Below the pieces are notes generated by a model that worked only from the letters and a program-made list of their open reading frames with translations, had not been told where the DNA came from and searched no databases. Shown here piece after piece: positions 51,118-60,039 of a DNA stretch of 64,000 nt (position 1 is the stretch's first letter; each line of letters opens with the position of its first letter). Source of the DNA: Humisphaera borealis (GTDB lineage: Bacteria > Planctomycetota > Phycisphaerae > Tepidisphaerales > Tepidisphaeraceae); NCBI RefSeq assembly GCF_015169395.1, contig NZ_CP063458.1, positions 1,612,001-1,676,000 of the forward strand. Reading direction: 5' to 3'. Both the position numbers and the translations under genes were made by a program.

Positions 51118-51903
51118 TCACTCAAGCTCCAGGAGCAACCGAAACCCGATGAAGTCGACCCGGCCGCCGGGAGCGTACCCGGTGCGGCTGCCGGAGCGGC
51201 AGCCCAGAAAACTGATGCCCCACGACCCGCCCCGGAGAACGCGGGACCTACCGCCTACAGGTCCTTGCGGGTCCGTCACGGGGTTCGCCGGATAGTCCCC
51301 GTACCAGTCGTTGCACCACTCATGTACGTTGCCGTGCATGTCGTGCAAGCCCCAATCATTTTGTGTCTTCTGGCCTACCGGATGCGTCTTGTCGCCCGAG
51401 TTGTCCCGGTACCATCCCATGTCATCCAACCGCCCAGTGCCGGCGTACGACCCAGACTTCCCCGCCCTGCAGGCATATTCCCACTCGGCTTCCGTCGGCA
51501 ACCGGTACTTCTTCCCCTCCTTTTGGCTCAGCTTCGTGCAAAACGCCACGGCGTCATCCCAACTGACTTGCTCGACCGGGAGGTCGTCCCCCTTGAAGCA
51601 GCTTGGATTGTTCCCCATCACCGCCTGCCACTGCGTCTGCGTCACTTCCGTCGCTCCCATCATAAACCCCCTGGTCAGCGTCACCTGGTGCTGCGTTTCG
51701 TCGTCGGCGTCGGTCGGTGGCGTACCCATGTTGAACGTGCCGGGCTGGATGGGAACCAGCGTCATGCCGATAGAATTAACGATGGGTGCCGTCACTCGGT
51801 GTTGCGCTGGTGCGGTGTTCGGAGGCTGCGCCGGCGCACAGCCGACGCCGAACAGGAGGCCAGCCAAAAGCAAGCCGACGGCGGAAACGATCTTCTCGGA
51901 CAT
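51118..51903 (-). CDS. SUMF1/FGE-domain lipoprotein
   Basis: This 261-aa protein has a lipoprotein signal (SAVGLLLAGLLFGVGC, Cys near residue 21) and a formylglycine-generating-enzyme-like domain: MTLVPIQPGTFNMG, RLPTEAEWEYACRAG, NDWGLHDMHGNVHEWCNDWYG and RVLRGGSW...CRSGSRTG. A Cys after GGSW is present, but the canonical FGE pair is incomplete, so it may be a non-catalytic SUMF1-fold ligand-binding protein. The ATG at 51903 opens the signal. There is no sulfatase beside it; the sulfatases lie 10-40 kb away. Confidence 0.85.
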   Translation of the reverse strand: MSEKIVSAVGLLLAGLLFGVGCAPAQPPNTAPAQHRVTAPIVNSIGMTLVPIQPGTFNMGTPPTDADDETQHQVTLTRGFMMGATEVTQTQWQAVMGNNPSCFKGDDLPVEQVSWDDAVAFCTKLSQKEGKKYRLPTEAEWEYACRAGKSGSYAGTGRLDDMGWYRDNSGDKTHPVGQKTQNDWGLHDMHGNVHEWCNDWYGDYPANPVTDPQGPVGGRSRVLRGGSWGISFLGCRSGSRTGYAPGGRVDFIGFRLLLELE

Positions 51904-52311
51904 GCGAGACTCCCTGCAAACCATGGAAACCCCTTGCCTCAAACCCGACGGGCAATTTTCGAGGTTGAAGATTGGTTTCGCAAGGGGGCGAAAAGGAGCA
52001 ACGGAGGTGGCACCCAACGCCGTTAACGACTTCGATAGATTCGACGAGCGCAACCCGAAATTCGGACTTAACACGAAGGCACGAAGGTTCACGAAGAAGA
52101 ACCAAGATATCAGGTGCTTTCAACGACCCACTCGTTCGGCGGCGACGGCAAGGTAGTAGCCCGCGGCTTTCCGCCTCGTTTCACCAAACCGATCTTGAAC
52201 CTTGAGCCGTTTTCTCAGGGAACGCGACCGCCCGGCGCTGCGGACTGATGGGTTGCAGGACCAATCGCAAGATCAACCGCAGGGTCCCATGCTACAGATC
52301 GACACGCATAG
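51904..52311. other. 408-bp intergenic stretch
   Basis: Contains a purine-rich run with ACGAAGGCACGAAGG near 52073-52087, similar to the GTGCCTTCGTGCC string at 16.9 kb in reverse complement. No gene is supported. It separates the SUMF1 gene from the next minus-strand gene. Confidence 0.3.
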
Positions 52312-52842
52312 TTACTTTATGACGCTTTCGGAGGTCTGCCGGACGCGCCAATCGCTGTCATCGCGGCCAAATGTTAACTCCTCGGAAAAGCCGCGGCGCT
52401 TCTCCATTTTTGTAGTGCCAGTCAATTTTGTGTACCAACGCTTCTTCGCGGAGTCATAAAACTCAACTACATAGGAAACTTCGCGAGTCTGGTCGGTCGG
52501 ATTACTTAGAACCAAGTGGGGCTCGCCATTCCGCGTTTCCATCTTCACTTCACATCGCCACTCTCCTCGCGGCACGTACGGAGGGCGAGGCGCCAGGCCG
52601 GCGATTCCAGCCAACTCGTGTGACAGACCCGCATCGTTCGGGATCTGGAATGGTTGGCCGGGCTCGCGAATCTGATGAGCAACGACGCCCATCGCGCTCG
52701 CGGTCAGCACTACGAGCAACACCAACCCGAAGGTGCCGAAGGCAAAAGCCTTGGCGGCTCGAAGCGACACGGGCATCGCCTCCTGGCGTTTGGCTGACGG
52801 TTCGGAAACGGCTTTGACGTCGATGATGGCGAACTTGGTCAC
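52312..52842 (-). CDS. Single-span membrane protein of unknown function
   Basis: This 176-aa protein starts at GTG 52842, chosen because AAGGAG lies 7 nt upstream. It has a membrane span (about residues 35-55, FGTFGLVLLVVLTASAMGVVA) and then a beta-rich extracytoplasmic domain (ECRC-type region WRCEVKMETRNGEPHLVLSNPTDQTREVSYVVEFYDSAKKRWYTKLTG), resembling a fibronectin/FxLYD-like fold. Function unknown. Neighbouring genes are also envelope proteins. Confidence 0.65.
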   Translation of the reverse strand: MTKFAIIDVKAVSEPSAKRQEAMPVSLRAAKAFAFGTFGLVLLVVLTASAMGVVAHQIREPGQPFQIPNDAGLSHELAGIAGLAPRPPYVPRGEWRCEVKMETRNGEPHLVLSNPTDQTREVSYVVEFYDSAKKRWYTKLTGTTKMEKRRGFSEELTFGRDDSDWRVRQTSESVIK

Positions 52843-53343
52843 GGGGTGGCTCCTTACAAAGAGTCCAATAGGCAGCGCTTTTGTATTCGGGCGGCTGCCG
52901 AATGCCCGGCCTTTTACTGGGGGGCAAAGTCGCGGTCTCACGAAGACGTGCGAGGCACCGCTGCACTTACAGTCGGTCAACAGTTCAACTCGGTCGGACA
53001 AGGCACTACGGCACCGAAGTCAATGCTGGTCGGTCAGGCACCACTCGACAAAGTTCGATCGTCGATGGGAACGCAGCGTCCGCTTCTTCCAATTCTTCGG
53101 CTTCCTCAACGCTGCCCGAATGCCCTCGCTTCCGCCGCAGCAGGTACAGAAGGGGCGATTCACCCGTCGGCCCAGGCAAGCGGCTGGCGATATCTTGCCC
53201 CTGAGTGGAAGCAGACTCGGGTCGGTCGGCTGTCGCATGTGGGTCTCCGATGAACTTCGATCTGCTTGAGTTGAGGTCTCAATTGGCAGATCTCGTATCT
53301 CTATGTCAGTCGCCTTTACTCGAAATGGGTTGGACAGAGCAGA
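52843..53343. other. 501-bp stretch without a supported gene
   Basis: Short frames exist on both strands, but none has a signal peptide, domain or clear ribosome site. The stretch contains the promoter of the GTG-started membrane gene near its left end. Confidence 0.25.
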
Positions 53344-54168
53344 TCAAATCCTTTTGTTTAGGAATACATCGAGAACAATCTGCTCTACCTTGACGGCGAC
53401 CTTAACCTCTTTGATTTGCAGTTCGCCTAAACCACCCCCGGCCCCATTCGGTACCTGAAAGAGATGTTCTCGGACAGTTCTCTTTTCAATCACGGCATGG
53501 ACTGCCTTCTGCGCGAGCGAATCTCTTATCTTTCTAGTGATCTGTTCGAGATGCTTGTTGATGCCATTTACCCGGATTTCACTAACCTTGACCGAGGACT
53601 TGTCGGCAAGCGGTCGAAGCCGGATATGAACGTTTGCACCGTCCTTCACTGCATCAATTTGATAGGATGCCGACACTGCCGCACCAGTGTCGAGTCGGCC
53701 CGTTGTCGTTCGCCATTCGCTCCTTACCACTGGCACCTTGTTTTTCCATTTCCAGAAGATCTTCTTAACCTCGCTTCCGACCCACTCGTGCTTGTACTCG
53801 TAACGGATGTCTGCTCCGATATTGGTTAAAGCGGAGAATGAGATGGAATCTGGGGTAGAGAGAGTGACCTGAGTGAACTTCTGATCAACAGTTGCCACAG
53901 CGTTCACTAACCGGAGATTTCGCCAGACCACGAAGTTGCCGAATTCTCGCCGAGGGAGTGGGAATGACTCTGACACACGCTTCTTAAGTTCTTCGACGAG
54001 TCGCTCTCTGGTAATCGAGATTCGAAGGTGAGTTTCGTCTGGCCTGAACCCTTGAACTCGAACGGCAATCCCGTTTTCTGCGATCAGTTCAACGCCGCGG
54101 ACGGATGCGGTCTTCAGAAAGGCGAAAGCCGCGAAGGCGAGCGTAGTGGTGAGAATGAGCTTACGCAT
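53344..54168 (-). CDS. Secreted protein of unknown function
   Basis: This 274-aa protein has a signal peptide (LILTTTLAFAAFAFLKTASV, about residues 4-23). The body is rich in beta strands and charged residues (ITRERLVEELKKRVSESFPLP; VTLSTPDSISFSALTNIGADIRYEYKHEWVG), with a helical end (LEQITRKIRDSLAQKAVHAVIEKRTVREHLF). The coding is less GC-rich than the backbone, consistent with the accessory island. No family recognised. ATG at 54168. Confidence 0.6.
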   Translation of the reverse strand: MRKLILTTTLAFAAFAFLKTASVRGVELIAENGIAVRVQGFRPDETHLRISITRERLVEELKKRVSESFPLPRREFGNFVVWRNLRLVNAVATVDQKFTQVTLSTPDSISFSALTNIGADIRYEYKHEWVGSEVKKIFWKWKNKVPVVRSEWRTTTGRLDTGAAVSASYQIDAVKDGANVHIRLRPLADKSSVKVSEIRVNGINKHLEQITRKIRDSLAQKAVHAVIEKRTVREHLFQVPNGAGGGLGELQIKEVKVAVKVEQIVLDVFLNKRI

Positions 54169-54486
54169 GAATTTCCTAAGTAGATCCGTGTTCGCGCCCT
54201 TATCGAAACGCCTTGGGGAGGTACCGTCCCGCGCTGATTTGGGCACTGCGCATTGCCGAAACCGCCGTGGCTTCGAGCTGTCAACCACATAGTCGATGCC
54301 CGCGGCGACTCGGTCGGGAAGATTTCGTTACACGCCAGGTAACTCCGCCGCTAATACGTTGATACCTGCACAGGATGCAGAACTTCGACCACTACCGACC
54401 TGCTACGCGCGTCAGGCAGCAGGTCCGGAGCAGGCAACCTTGGGATCCTTCGACGGCCGGTGTCCCACGGAAACAGCGGTCGAATT
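54169..54486. other. 318-bp gap between two minus-strand genes
   Basis: Both neighbours are on the minus strand, so this stretch holds the promoter of the secreted-protein gene and the 3' end region of the cysteine desulfurase gene. No gene or clear terminator hairpin was found. Confidence 0.25.
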
Positions 54487-55674
54487 CTACGGCTGCGTCG
54501 GAGTTCGCAGCCCCTTGACGGAGCGAAGGGAGCGCACTACCTGCAAGAGCAATTCCGCCGCCTCGTCGACCTCGGCATCCGTCGTCTGCGGGCCTATGCT
54601 CAGCCGGATCACTTCGAACGATTGCTCGCCGTGACCCATGGCGACGAGGACGTGGGAGGGGTCGATGCCGGCGGCGTGACAAGCCGCGCCGGCGGCCGCA
54701 CCCACACGTGGGGCGGCCTTCAGCAGTTCTAAGGCCGGCACCCCGGGGACCCGCAGGCTACTAATGTGCGGCGCTCGCTGTGTGCGGTTGCCGACGACCA
54801 CCGCGCCCAACGCCTCGACCAGCCGCGTCTCAAGCCGATCACGCAGTGACGCCAGGCGGGCTGTGGCCTGTTCGAAGTCGCGTCCGACATCGACCATTGC
54901 GGCGGCCATGCCGGCGATGGCCGCGAGGTTGAGGGTTCCGGCCCGCGCACCGCGCTCCTGCCCGCCCCCGTGAAGCAGCGGGGCAGGGACTCCGCCGGGT
55001 GCCCCAGCGCGGACCCACAACAGCCCTGCCCCTCGCGGCCCGCCCGCCTTGTGCGCCGACAGAGTTATTAGGTCCGGAGCCGGACCGGGTCCGAGGCCGA
55101 TCGGCACGCGACCGTACGCCTGCGTCGCGTCGGCATGGAACGGTACCCCGGCGACGCGACACGCCTCCGCCACCTCAGCGACTGGCTGCACCGTCCCGGT
55201 CTCGTTGTTGACCCACATGACCGACACCAAGGCAGTGTCCGGCCGTTCGCGAAGGGCACGCGCGACGTCGGCCGGGTCGACCATGCCTACCGAGTTCACC
55301 GGCAGGATCGTCACGTCGAATCCGTCTCCCCGCAGGCTGTGAGCCGACTCTAACACTGAGGCGTGTTCGGTCGCCTGGGTGATCAGGTGCCGACGGGCGC
55401 TGCGGGCGGCTCGCCAAAGCGTCCCTTTGATCACCCAGTTATTTGCCTCGGTCGCGCCGGACGTAAAGTATATCTCCGAGGGACGACGGCCCAGGGAGTC
55501 AGCACAGCATCGCCGTGCGTGTGCGGCAACTTCGCCCGCGGCGCGGCCAGCGAAATCGGTCGTGCTTGAGGGGTTGCCGTACAGCCGCCCCGCTACGTCG
55601 GCTGCGACCGCGGCTGCCCGGGGGAGGATCGGGGTGGCGGCCGCGTGGTTCAGGTAGATGAAGGAACTCGTCAT
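54487..55674 (-). CDS. Cysteine desulfurase (class V aminotransferase)
   Basis: This 395-aa PLP enzyme has the fold of NifS/IscS: IYLNHAAATPILPRA at the start, FTSGATEANNWVIKG, ITQATEHASVLES (catalytic His), VNNETGTVQP, and the PLP-binding Lys209 in LSAHKAGGPRGAGLL. The persulfide-forming Cys332 lies in GAACHAAGIDPSHVL. It would free sulfur from cysteine for Fe-S clusters, tRNA thiolation or phosphorothioation of DNA. No partner (IscU, DndBCDE, MnmA) lies next to it in this window, so the role is open. Start ATG at 55674. Confidence 0.9.
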   Translation of the reverse strand: MTSSFIYLNHAAATPILPRAAAVAADVAGRLYGNPSSTTDFAGRAAGEVAAHARRCCADSLGRRPSEIYFTSGATEANNWVIKGTLWRAARSARRHLITQATEHASVLESAHSLRGDGFDVTILPVNSVGMVDPADVARALRERPDTALVSVMWVNNETGTVQPVAEVAEACRVAGVPFHADATQAYGRVPIGLGPGPAPDLITLSAHKAGGPRGAGLLWVRAGAPGGVPAPLLHGGGQERGARAGTLNLAAIAGMAAAMVDVGRDFEQATARLASLRDRLETRLVEALGAVVVGNRTQRAPHISSLRVPGVPALELLKAAPRVGAAAGAACHAAGIDPSHVLVAMGHGEQSFEVIRLSIGPQTTDAEVDEAAELLLQVVRSLRSVKGLRTPTQP

Positions 55675-55885
55675 ATGCTGTAAGTCGTGCGACGTGACTC
55701 CGTGGTCGGCACCGCCTTCGCCGAACGCAATGGAGCGTGCGCCATGACGAACTCGGTACCGTTCGCCAATCGCATTCGGATACACAGATGTGTGAGGAAT
55801 GTCGCTTTCCTGCGGCCTGTGGTCAGTCAGAGCAACTTGTCTGGTGTAGCATGGATGAATCAACCTAACCGTCTAGGGGCGGCAG

Positions 55886-57349
55886 GTGTCCAAGGCAGAG
55901 GCCATGGAGATGATGATGATCAGCATTGGAACTGTGGCTGTGGTCTGCATTGCGGGGGCAATGGTGTTCTGGTTGTCTAAGAAGTGCAGTCCGGTTCCAC
56001 GGCTGTTGAGAACCGTCGCCATGGGGGCGACCTTGGTGGTGATAGGTGCCACTGCGGTATGGTGGGCAGTCCAATACGACGACAACGTGCGAGCCCGTAG
56101 TGTGGCCGAGCAACTTCGGGCGACTGCCAGCCGTAGGGAGATCGACGAGGTGATCGCGGCAGCCGCGCGGCAACGCTTGGCGGAAGAGCAGGCGCGGCTT
56201 GAGAAGCGGCTGGTTTCGATCTACCCACGGACCGAGACTCCGACAACGCGACCGACGACCGCCCCGACGGCCACCGTCAGGCGGGCGATCGCCCGCCTCG
56301 AGCAGCGAGTTCTCTATTCTCTGTACCTGCAGAAGGCGGGTGACGACGCCAACCAGGCCGCCGAGGACGCACGAATAGAACGGATCAGCGCCGCAGTTAT
56401 CGAGCCACCCGTCGCGTTGCCCCCGCTGACCGTAGGCGAGGCGCCGATTACCCCGGCTTTTGACGCTCTGTGCAAATGGGTCGCGGCCCAACCAGTGGCG
56501 TTCCAGACGCGGGTGGCCGAACTGATGGCAAGCCCGGCGTTTGACGTGCCGAACGCGCGGTGGATAGCGATCGGAAAGCTCGCGTCAGCTCTCGGTGGAA
56601 GCGAGGCTGGCGAGATCCTTCGTCCCGTCGCCGATGGGTTCAAATCGGTTCTCGTCGACGCCGCCACACCCAGCGCAAAGGGGAAGGCTCCGCGGGCGTT
56701 CAATGCGGCGGCGGTCGACGCCCTGGCAGCGAAGCTGACGCAGGAATTGAACGCCGAGCACACGATTGAGCACTCCCAGCAGATGGCCGCCCAGTTGCTG
56801 GCGACGGCGGTGCAGCCACGCGCGCCGCCCACCGAGGCCGCGACCGTCGTCGATGTCGCGGCCTTCAAGATGCCGAAGGATGCAATTCCTGAGCACCAGA
56901 TCCCAATCGCCGCTGGGGGCCGTAACGCCGTCCTGCGCAGCGACCGCCCTGTACCGCCTAATCTGTCGCCCATACCGCCGCCCGATCGGCAGCCGATTTG
57001 GGGCGCTGAGGCGGCCGCGGCGGAGATCGCGCAGCTCAAGCCAGTCGAGATTGGGGCACCGCGGCGTGTCACGGCACAGCCCGCAATGCAGTCCTTCGAG
57101 GTGCTAGGCAAGACTCCAACACTCGACGCCGCGCTGCCTCTGTTCAATGCCCGGCCGTTCGTAAAGGAAGCGGACAGTCTGCTCGGGCCCGCCATCCGCA
57201 CACTGACGAAGATTGGGCTAAAGCTTCTGCGCGTAATAGCAGTTGTCATTGGAGTGGCAATTGGTTTAGCAATTGCCTTAGTCATTAGAGCAGTCTCGCG
57301 GAGTAGTGGCGATAGGCATACAAAGCGAACTCTTCCACACTCTCCTTGA
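55886..57349 (+). CDS. Large membrane protein of unknown function
   Basis: This 487-aa protein starts at GTG 55886 after a divergent gap of about 210 bp. It has two N-terminal spans (about 10-30 and 40-58). A long cytosolic or periplasmic body with Ala/Arg-rich, coiled-coil-like helix (about 75-150), Pro-rich linkers (around 355-380) and a C-terminal membrane span (about 450-475, LLRVIAVVIGVAIGLAIALVI) follow. No domain recognised. It converges on the CHAT-protease gene, with stop codons only 5 nt apart, which suggests a tightly packed island. Confidence 0.65.
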   Translation: MSKAEAMEMMMISIGTVAVVCIAGAMVFWLSKKCSPVPRLLRTVAMGATLVVIGATAVWWAVQYDDNVRARSVAEQLRATASRREIDEVIAAAARQRLAEEQARLEKRLVSIYPRTETPTTRPTTAPTATVRRAIARLEQRVLYSLYLQKAGDDANQAAEDARIERISAAVIEPPVALPPLTVGEAPITPAFDALCKWVAAQPVAFQTRVAELMASPAFDVPNARWIAIGKLASALGGSEAGEILRPVADGFKSVLVDAATPSAKGKAPRAFNAAAVDALAAKLTQELNAEHTIEHSQQMAAQLLATAVQPRAPPTEAATVVDVAAFKMPKDAIPEHQIPIAAGGRNAVLRSDRPVPPNLSPIPPPDRQPIWGAEAAAAEIAQLKPVEIGAPRRVTAQPAMQSFEVLGKTPTLDAALPLFNARPFVKEADSLLGPAIRTLTKIGLKLLRVIAVVIGVAIGLAIALVIRAVSRSSGDRHTKRTLPHSP

Positions 57350-57354
57350 ATCTC

Positions 57355-59712
57355 TCACAGGTCACCGCATCCAGGTCTGCCGCGGCCCATCACGACCGAC
57401 ATGGCCGCACAGAACTGCAGGAGCGTCAAATCCGGCCGTGGCGGGTCGACGCCAGACGCAGTCACAGGGTCGGGTTCGGGGAACAACCGGCGGACCTCCC
57501 GCGTGCGGGCACGTGCCAGCGCCAGTGGCCCGCCGGACGGGTCGGCCAGGTAGGCGTCGAGTACCCGCACCGCGAAAACGGAGGCGTGACTTGCGCTGAC
57601 CGTCATGCGGAAACCCATGGCGGGGGCGACTCGGCCGAGCAGGTCGACTGCCGGGCCGTAGACCGACTGGTATGATCCGCGGTAGACGCCGCGGGCGACC
57701 AGGCATGCGACCGCGAGGATTGCCCCGACTGGGGCGAGACCTTCGGCCAGCGTGAGCGTGCCGTCGACCGCCCTGACGCCGTCGCCTGGCAGGTCACCCC
57801 CGTGGGCTATCAAGATGCCGGCCCGGCCGCCGCCGCCGAGCAGGCGGTTCACATCGCCCGATCTGAAGCTTGCGACACCGTCCAGTTCCAACCCGCGGCG
57901 ACCGCACAGCCGACGCAACCGGGCGACACCGTCGTGCACGGGCCACGCTTGCTGCGGCCGGCCGACATTATGCGGCCCGCCGGCCGCCGGTGTCGGCTTT
58001 GTCTTCTTTGGCGGCAGGTGGCACGCGGCCAGTACTCGATCGGGCAGCGGGGGCAGCGGACTGGCGGCCAGCGCCTCCCACACCCGTATCGCCAGACCGC
58101 CACTGACTGACCTGCAGACGTGGCACAGGCTGCGGCCGCCGACGCGGATAAGGTCGAAGGGCACGATCGGCGCCCACGCGTCGTCCTGGACCACGAGGTC
58201 TGTCTCATCCCAGTTAACTCCCAGCTTCCTTCCAAAGGCAAACACGTTCTCCAAGATGAGCCCGAGCACCTCGGAAAACTTGGCGACAATACGGTCGAGT
58301 TCGCCGGCGTACACTTTGGCCAGCACCTGCGGGTCCGGCCCTGCGCTCTGCGGGTCCCGCGGCTTCCAAGCACGCTTGATCGGTGCGTCGTGGGCGGCCA
58401 GGCAAACGGCGTCGACCTCGGCACCTGAGTACTGCACAAGGCCGGGTCGGAACAACAGTTCGATCCCGCCCCCGGGCCGATGCCATACAGCGTACGCGAG
58501 AGTGTGGCCGCCGGGGATTCGCCCGAACCCCGGCACGTCGATCGCACCGGGACGGACGAACCCCAGCCATACGGACCCCGGCGGCAGGGCGCGGCTAAAC
58601 GTGGCCGGCCCAATTGGCCCGTACGGGATGTCGAGCAGACCGCCTGACGACTGGGGCGTCGGCGGTCGGGCTCTGGACCGGTCTGGCGAGGGTGCGGCTG
58701 GCGATGGGCTGTCGAGGGCTGGGGACGCTCGGGCTGTTGCGGCCGACTCGCAGTCGGCCGCGGCCCATGGCGGCAGGTCCAAAGGGAACGGGGCCGCCCT
58801 CCCCAGCGTCGAGAACTCGACCGCCGCCTCCTGCGCAGGGTCAGGTGTCGCGTTGGCTCCTTGATCTCCGCTCGCTCCACTGGCCGGCCTGGCCCAGCCG
58901 CCGATAGCGTCGATCGCGTTCAGCCGCTCCAGCCCGTCGATCGCCGCCCACCAGGCCGCGACATCGTCGACCGACCACGCATGGGCAAGAAGGGACGAGG
59001 CGGCGGCGGCCACGAGGCCGCGATGCTCATTGTCAAATTCGCGGTGGGCAGTCCGGGTCGGCTCAATGGCCCGTATTTGCGCCAGGAGTGACAGGAGGTC
59101 CGCCGACGCCCTACGCGACTCATCGTCCGCTGGCGGCTGCCCGCGCGCGTACCATGCAAGTGCCAGGGCCAAGACGCGACGGTCGGCCAGCGCCGGTGCG
59201 TCCGACACGTATGGTTGGCCCTTGCCCCAGCCGGTGAACCCGGCGATCAACGCCGCCGCTGCCGCGTGTCCGCCTGCGGCGAAGCACCAGTTGGCCCAAA
59301 CTAGGACCAGTCCGCCGGCCAAGGCCGCGCCGGTCTGCCCCAACGGAAGCGGCGGGTGTCCGCTGGCCCGCAGCCGTAGTCCGGCGGTGCGGGCGATGGC
59401 CGGCGGTATCGCGGCCGGGTTTTTGAATGCACTCAGGAACTCTGCACGAGATGCCGTTGAATCGAGGCCAATTGTCGTCTCGTAGATGGATTCGGGAACA
59501 TGGCCCAAGCGGGCCAGCGCACGGCCGACGACCATGGCGAACAACTCGCGCCACTCGGCAGACCACGAGAGCCACGGCGGCCGGAACGGACGGGGCGGAT
59601 CGTAACCCACCTGCTCAAGCCAGAGGGCGGCCTTAGGTTGTTCCTCGGCCGCCTTGATGGCTTCTATCAGCCGGACGGGCCCGGCGGCAACATTCCAGCC
59701 TTCCAGCACCAT
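57355..59712 (-). CDS. CHAT-domain protease
   Basis: This 785-aa protein has a long N-terminal region of unknown type (helical, residues 1-430, opening MVLEGWNVAAGPVRLIEAIKA) and a C-terminal CHAT caspase-like domain. The catalytic dyad is His637 (ILIAHGGDL) and Cys670 (LAVACLVARG), with the expected order H then C. CHAT proteases serve in bacterial conflict, toxin processing and programmed death. AAGGAG lies 7 nt before the ATG at 59712. It ends a minus-strand block with a YodC-like protein, an unknown protein, an acidic protein and a sigma factor; an effector role is inferred from that context. Confidence 0.82.
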   Translation of the reverse strand: MVLEGWNVAAGPVRLIEAIKAAEEQPKAALWLEQVGYDPPRPFRPPWLSWSAEWRELFAMVVGRALARLGHVPESIYETTIGLDSTASRAEFLSAFKNPAAIPPAIARTAGLRLRASGHPPLPLGQTGAALAGGLVLVWANWCFAAGGHAAAAALIAGFTGWGKGQPYVSDAPALADRRVLALALAWYARGQPPADDESRRASADLLSLLAQIRAIEPTRTAHREFDNEHRGLVAAAASSLLAHAWSVDDVAAWWAAIDGLERLNAIDAIGGWARPASGASGDQGANATPDPAQEAAVEFSTLGRAAPFPLDLPPWAAADCESAATARASPALDSPSPAAPSPDRSRARPPTPQSSGGLLDIPYGPIGPATFSRALPPGSVWLGFVRPGAIDVPGFGRIPGGHTLAYAVWHRPGGGIELLFRPGLVQYSGAEVDAVCLAAHDAPIKRAWKPRDPQSAGPDPQVLAKVYAGELDRIVAKFSEVLGLILENVFAFGRKLGVNWDETDLVVQDDAWAPIVPFDLIRVGGRSLCHVCRSVSGGLAIRVWEALAASPLPPLPDRVLAACHLPPKKTKPTPAAGGPHNVGRPQQAWPVHDGVARLRRLCGRRGLELDGVASFRSGDVNRLLGGGGRAGILIAHGGDLPGDGVRAVDGTLTLAEGLAPVGAILAVACLVARGVYRGSYQSVYGPAVDLLGRVAPAMGFRMTVSASHASVFAVRVLDAYLADPSGGPLALARARTREVRRLFPEPDPVTASGVDPPRPDLTLLQFCAAMSVVMGRGRPGCGDL

Positions 59713-59735
59713 CGCCTGTCTCCTTCCGGCGGCGC

Positions 59736-59933
59736 CTAATCCTCAAGTTTCATCAGCGCCGCGAGCGGAAGAGTTGCGCAGTCCAACTCTACCGAGCCGT
59801 CAGTTTTTTTCGACCAGTAGCAAGTTGCCAATAAAACACTTGGGTCATCTAGCGACGTGCGAACCTCCGTAACGGTCATCTCGATGCCTCCCGAACGAAG
59901 TGGTACGACATCCCCTACTTTGATCGACTCCAT
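59736..59933 (-). CDS. YodC/DUF2158-like small protein
   Basis: This 65-aa protein starts with IKVGDVVPLRSGGIEMTVTEV, the DUF2158 (YodC) pattern, and has a Cys and Trp in ATCYWSKKTD as in the family. ATG at 59933 is chosen because GGAGG lies 5 nt upstream; an ATG at 59945 is also possible. Its stop is 23 nt before the CHAT gene, so it is in the same transcript. YodC-family function is not established; as a small beta-barrel it may be an adaptor in a CHAT system. Confidence 0.7.
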   Translation of the reverse strand: MESIKVGDVVPLRSGGIEMTVTEVRTSLDDPSVLLATCYWSKKTDGSVELDCATLPLAALMKLED

Positions 59934-60039
59934 AATATCCTCCATCGAGCTCGATTGCGTTTCGTACCGAACCGGTTCATTGAAGTTGAGAACTGCGTTC
60001 GTCCGTCTCCCAAGCGAGAACGTAGAATTGTCAACGCGA

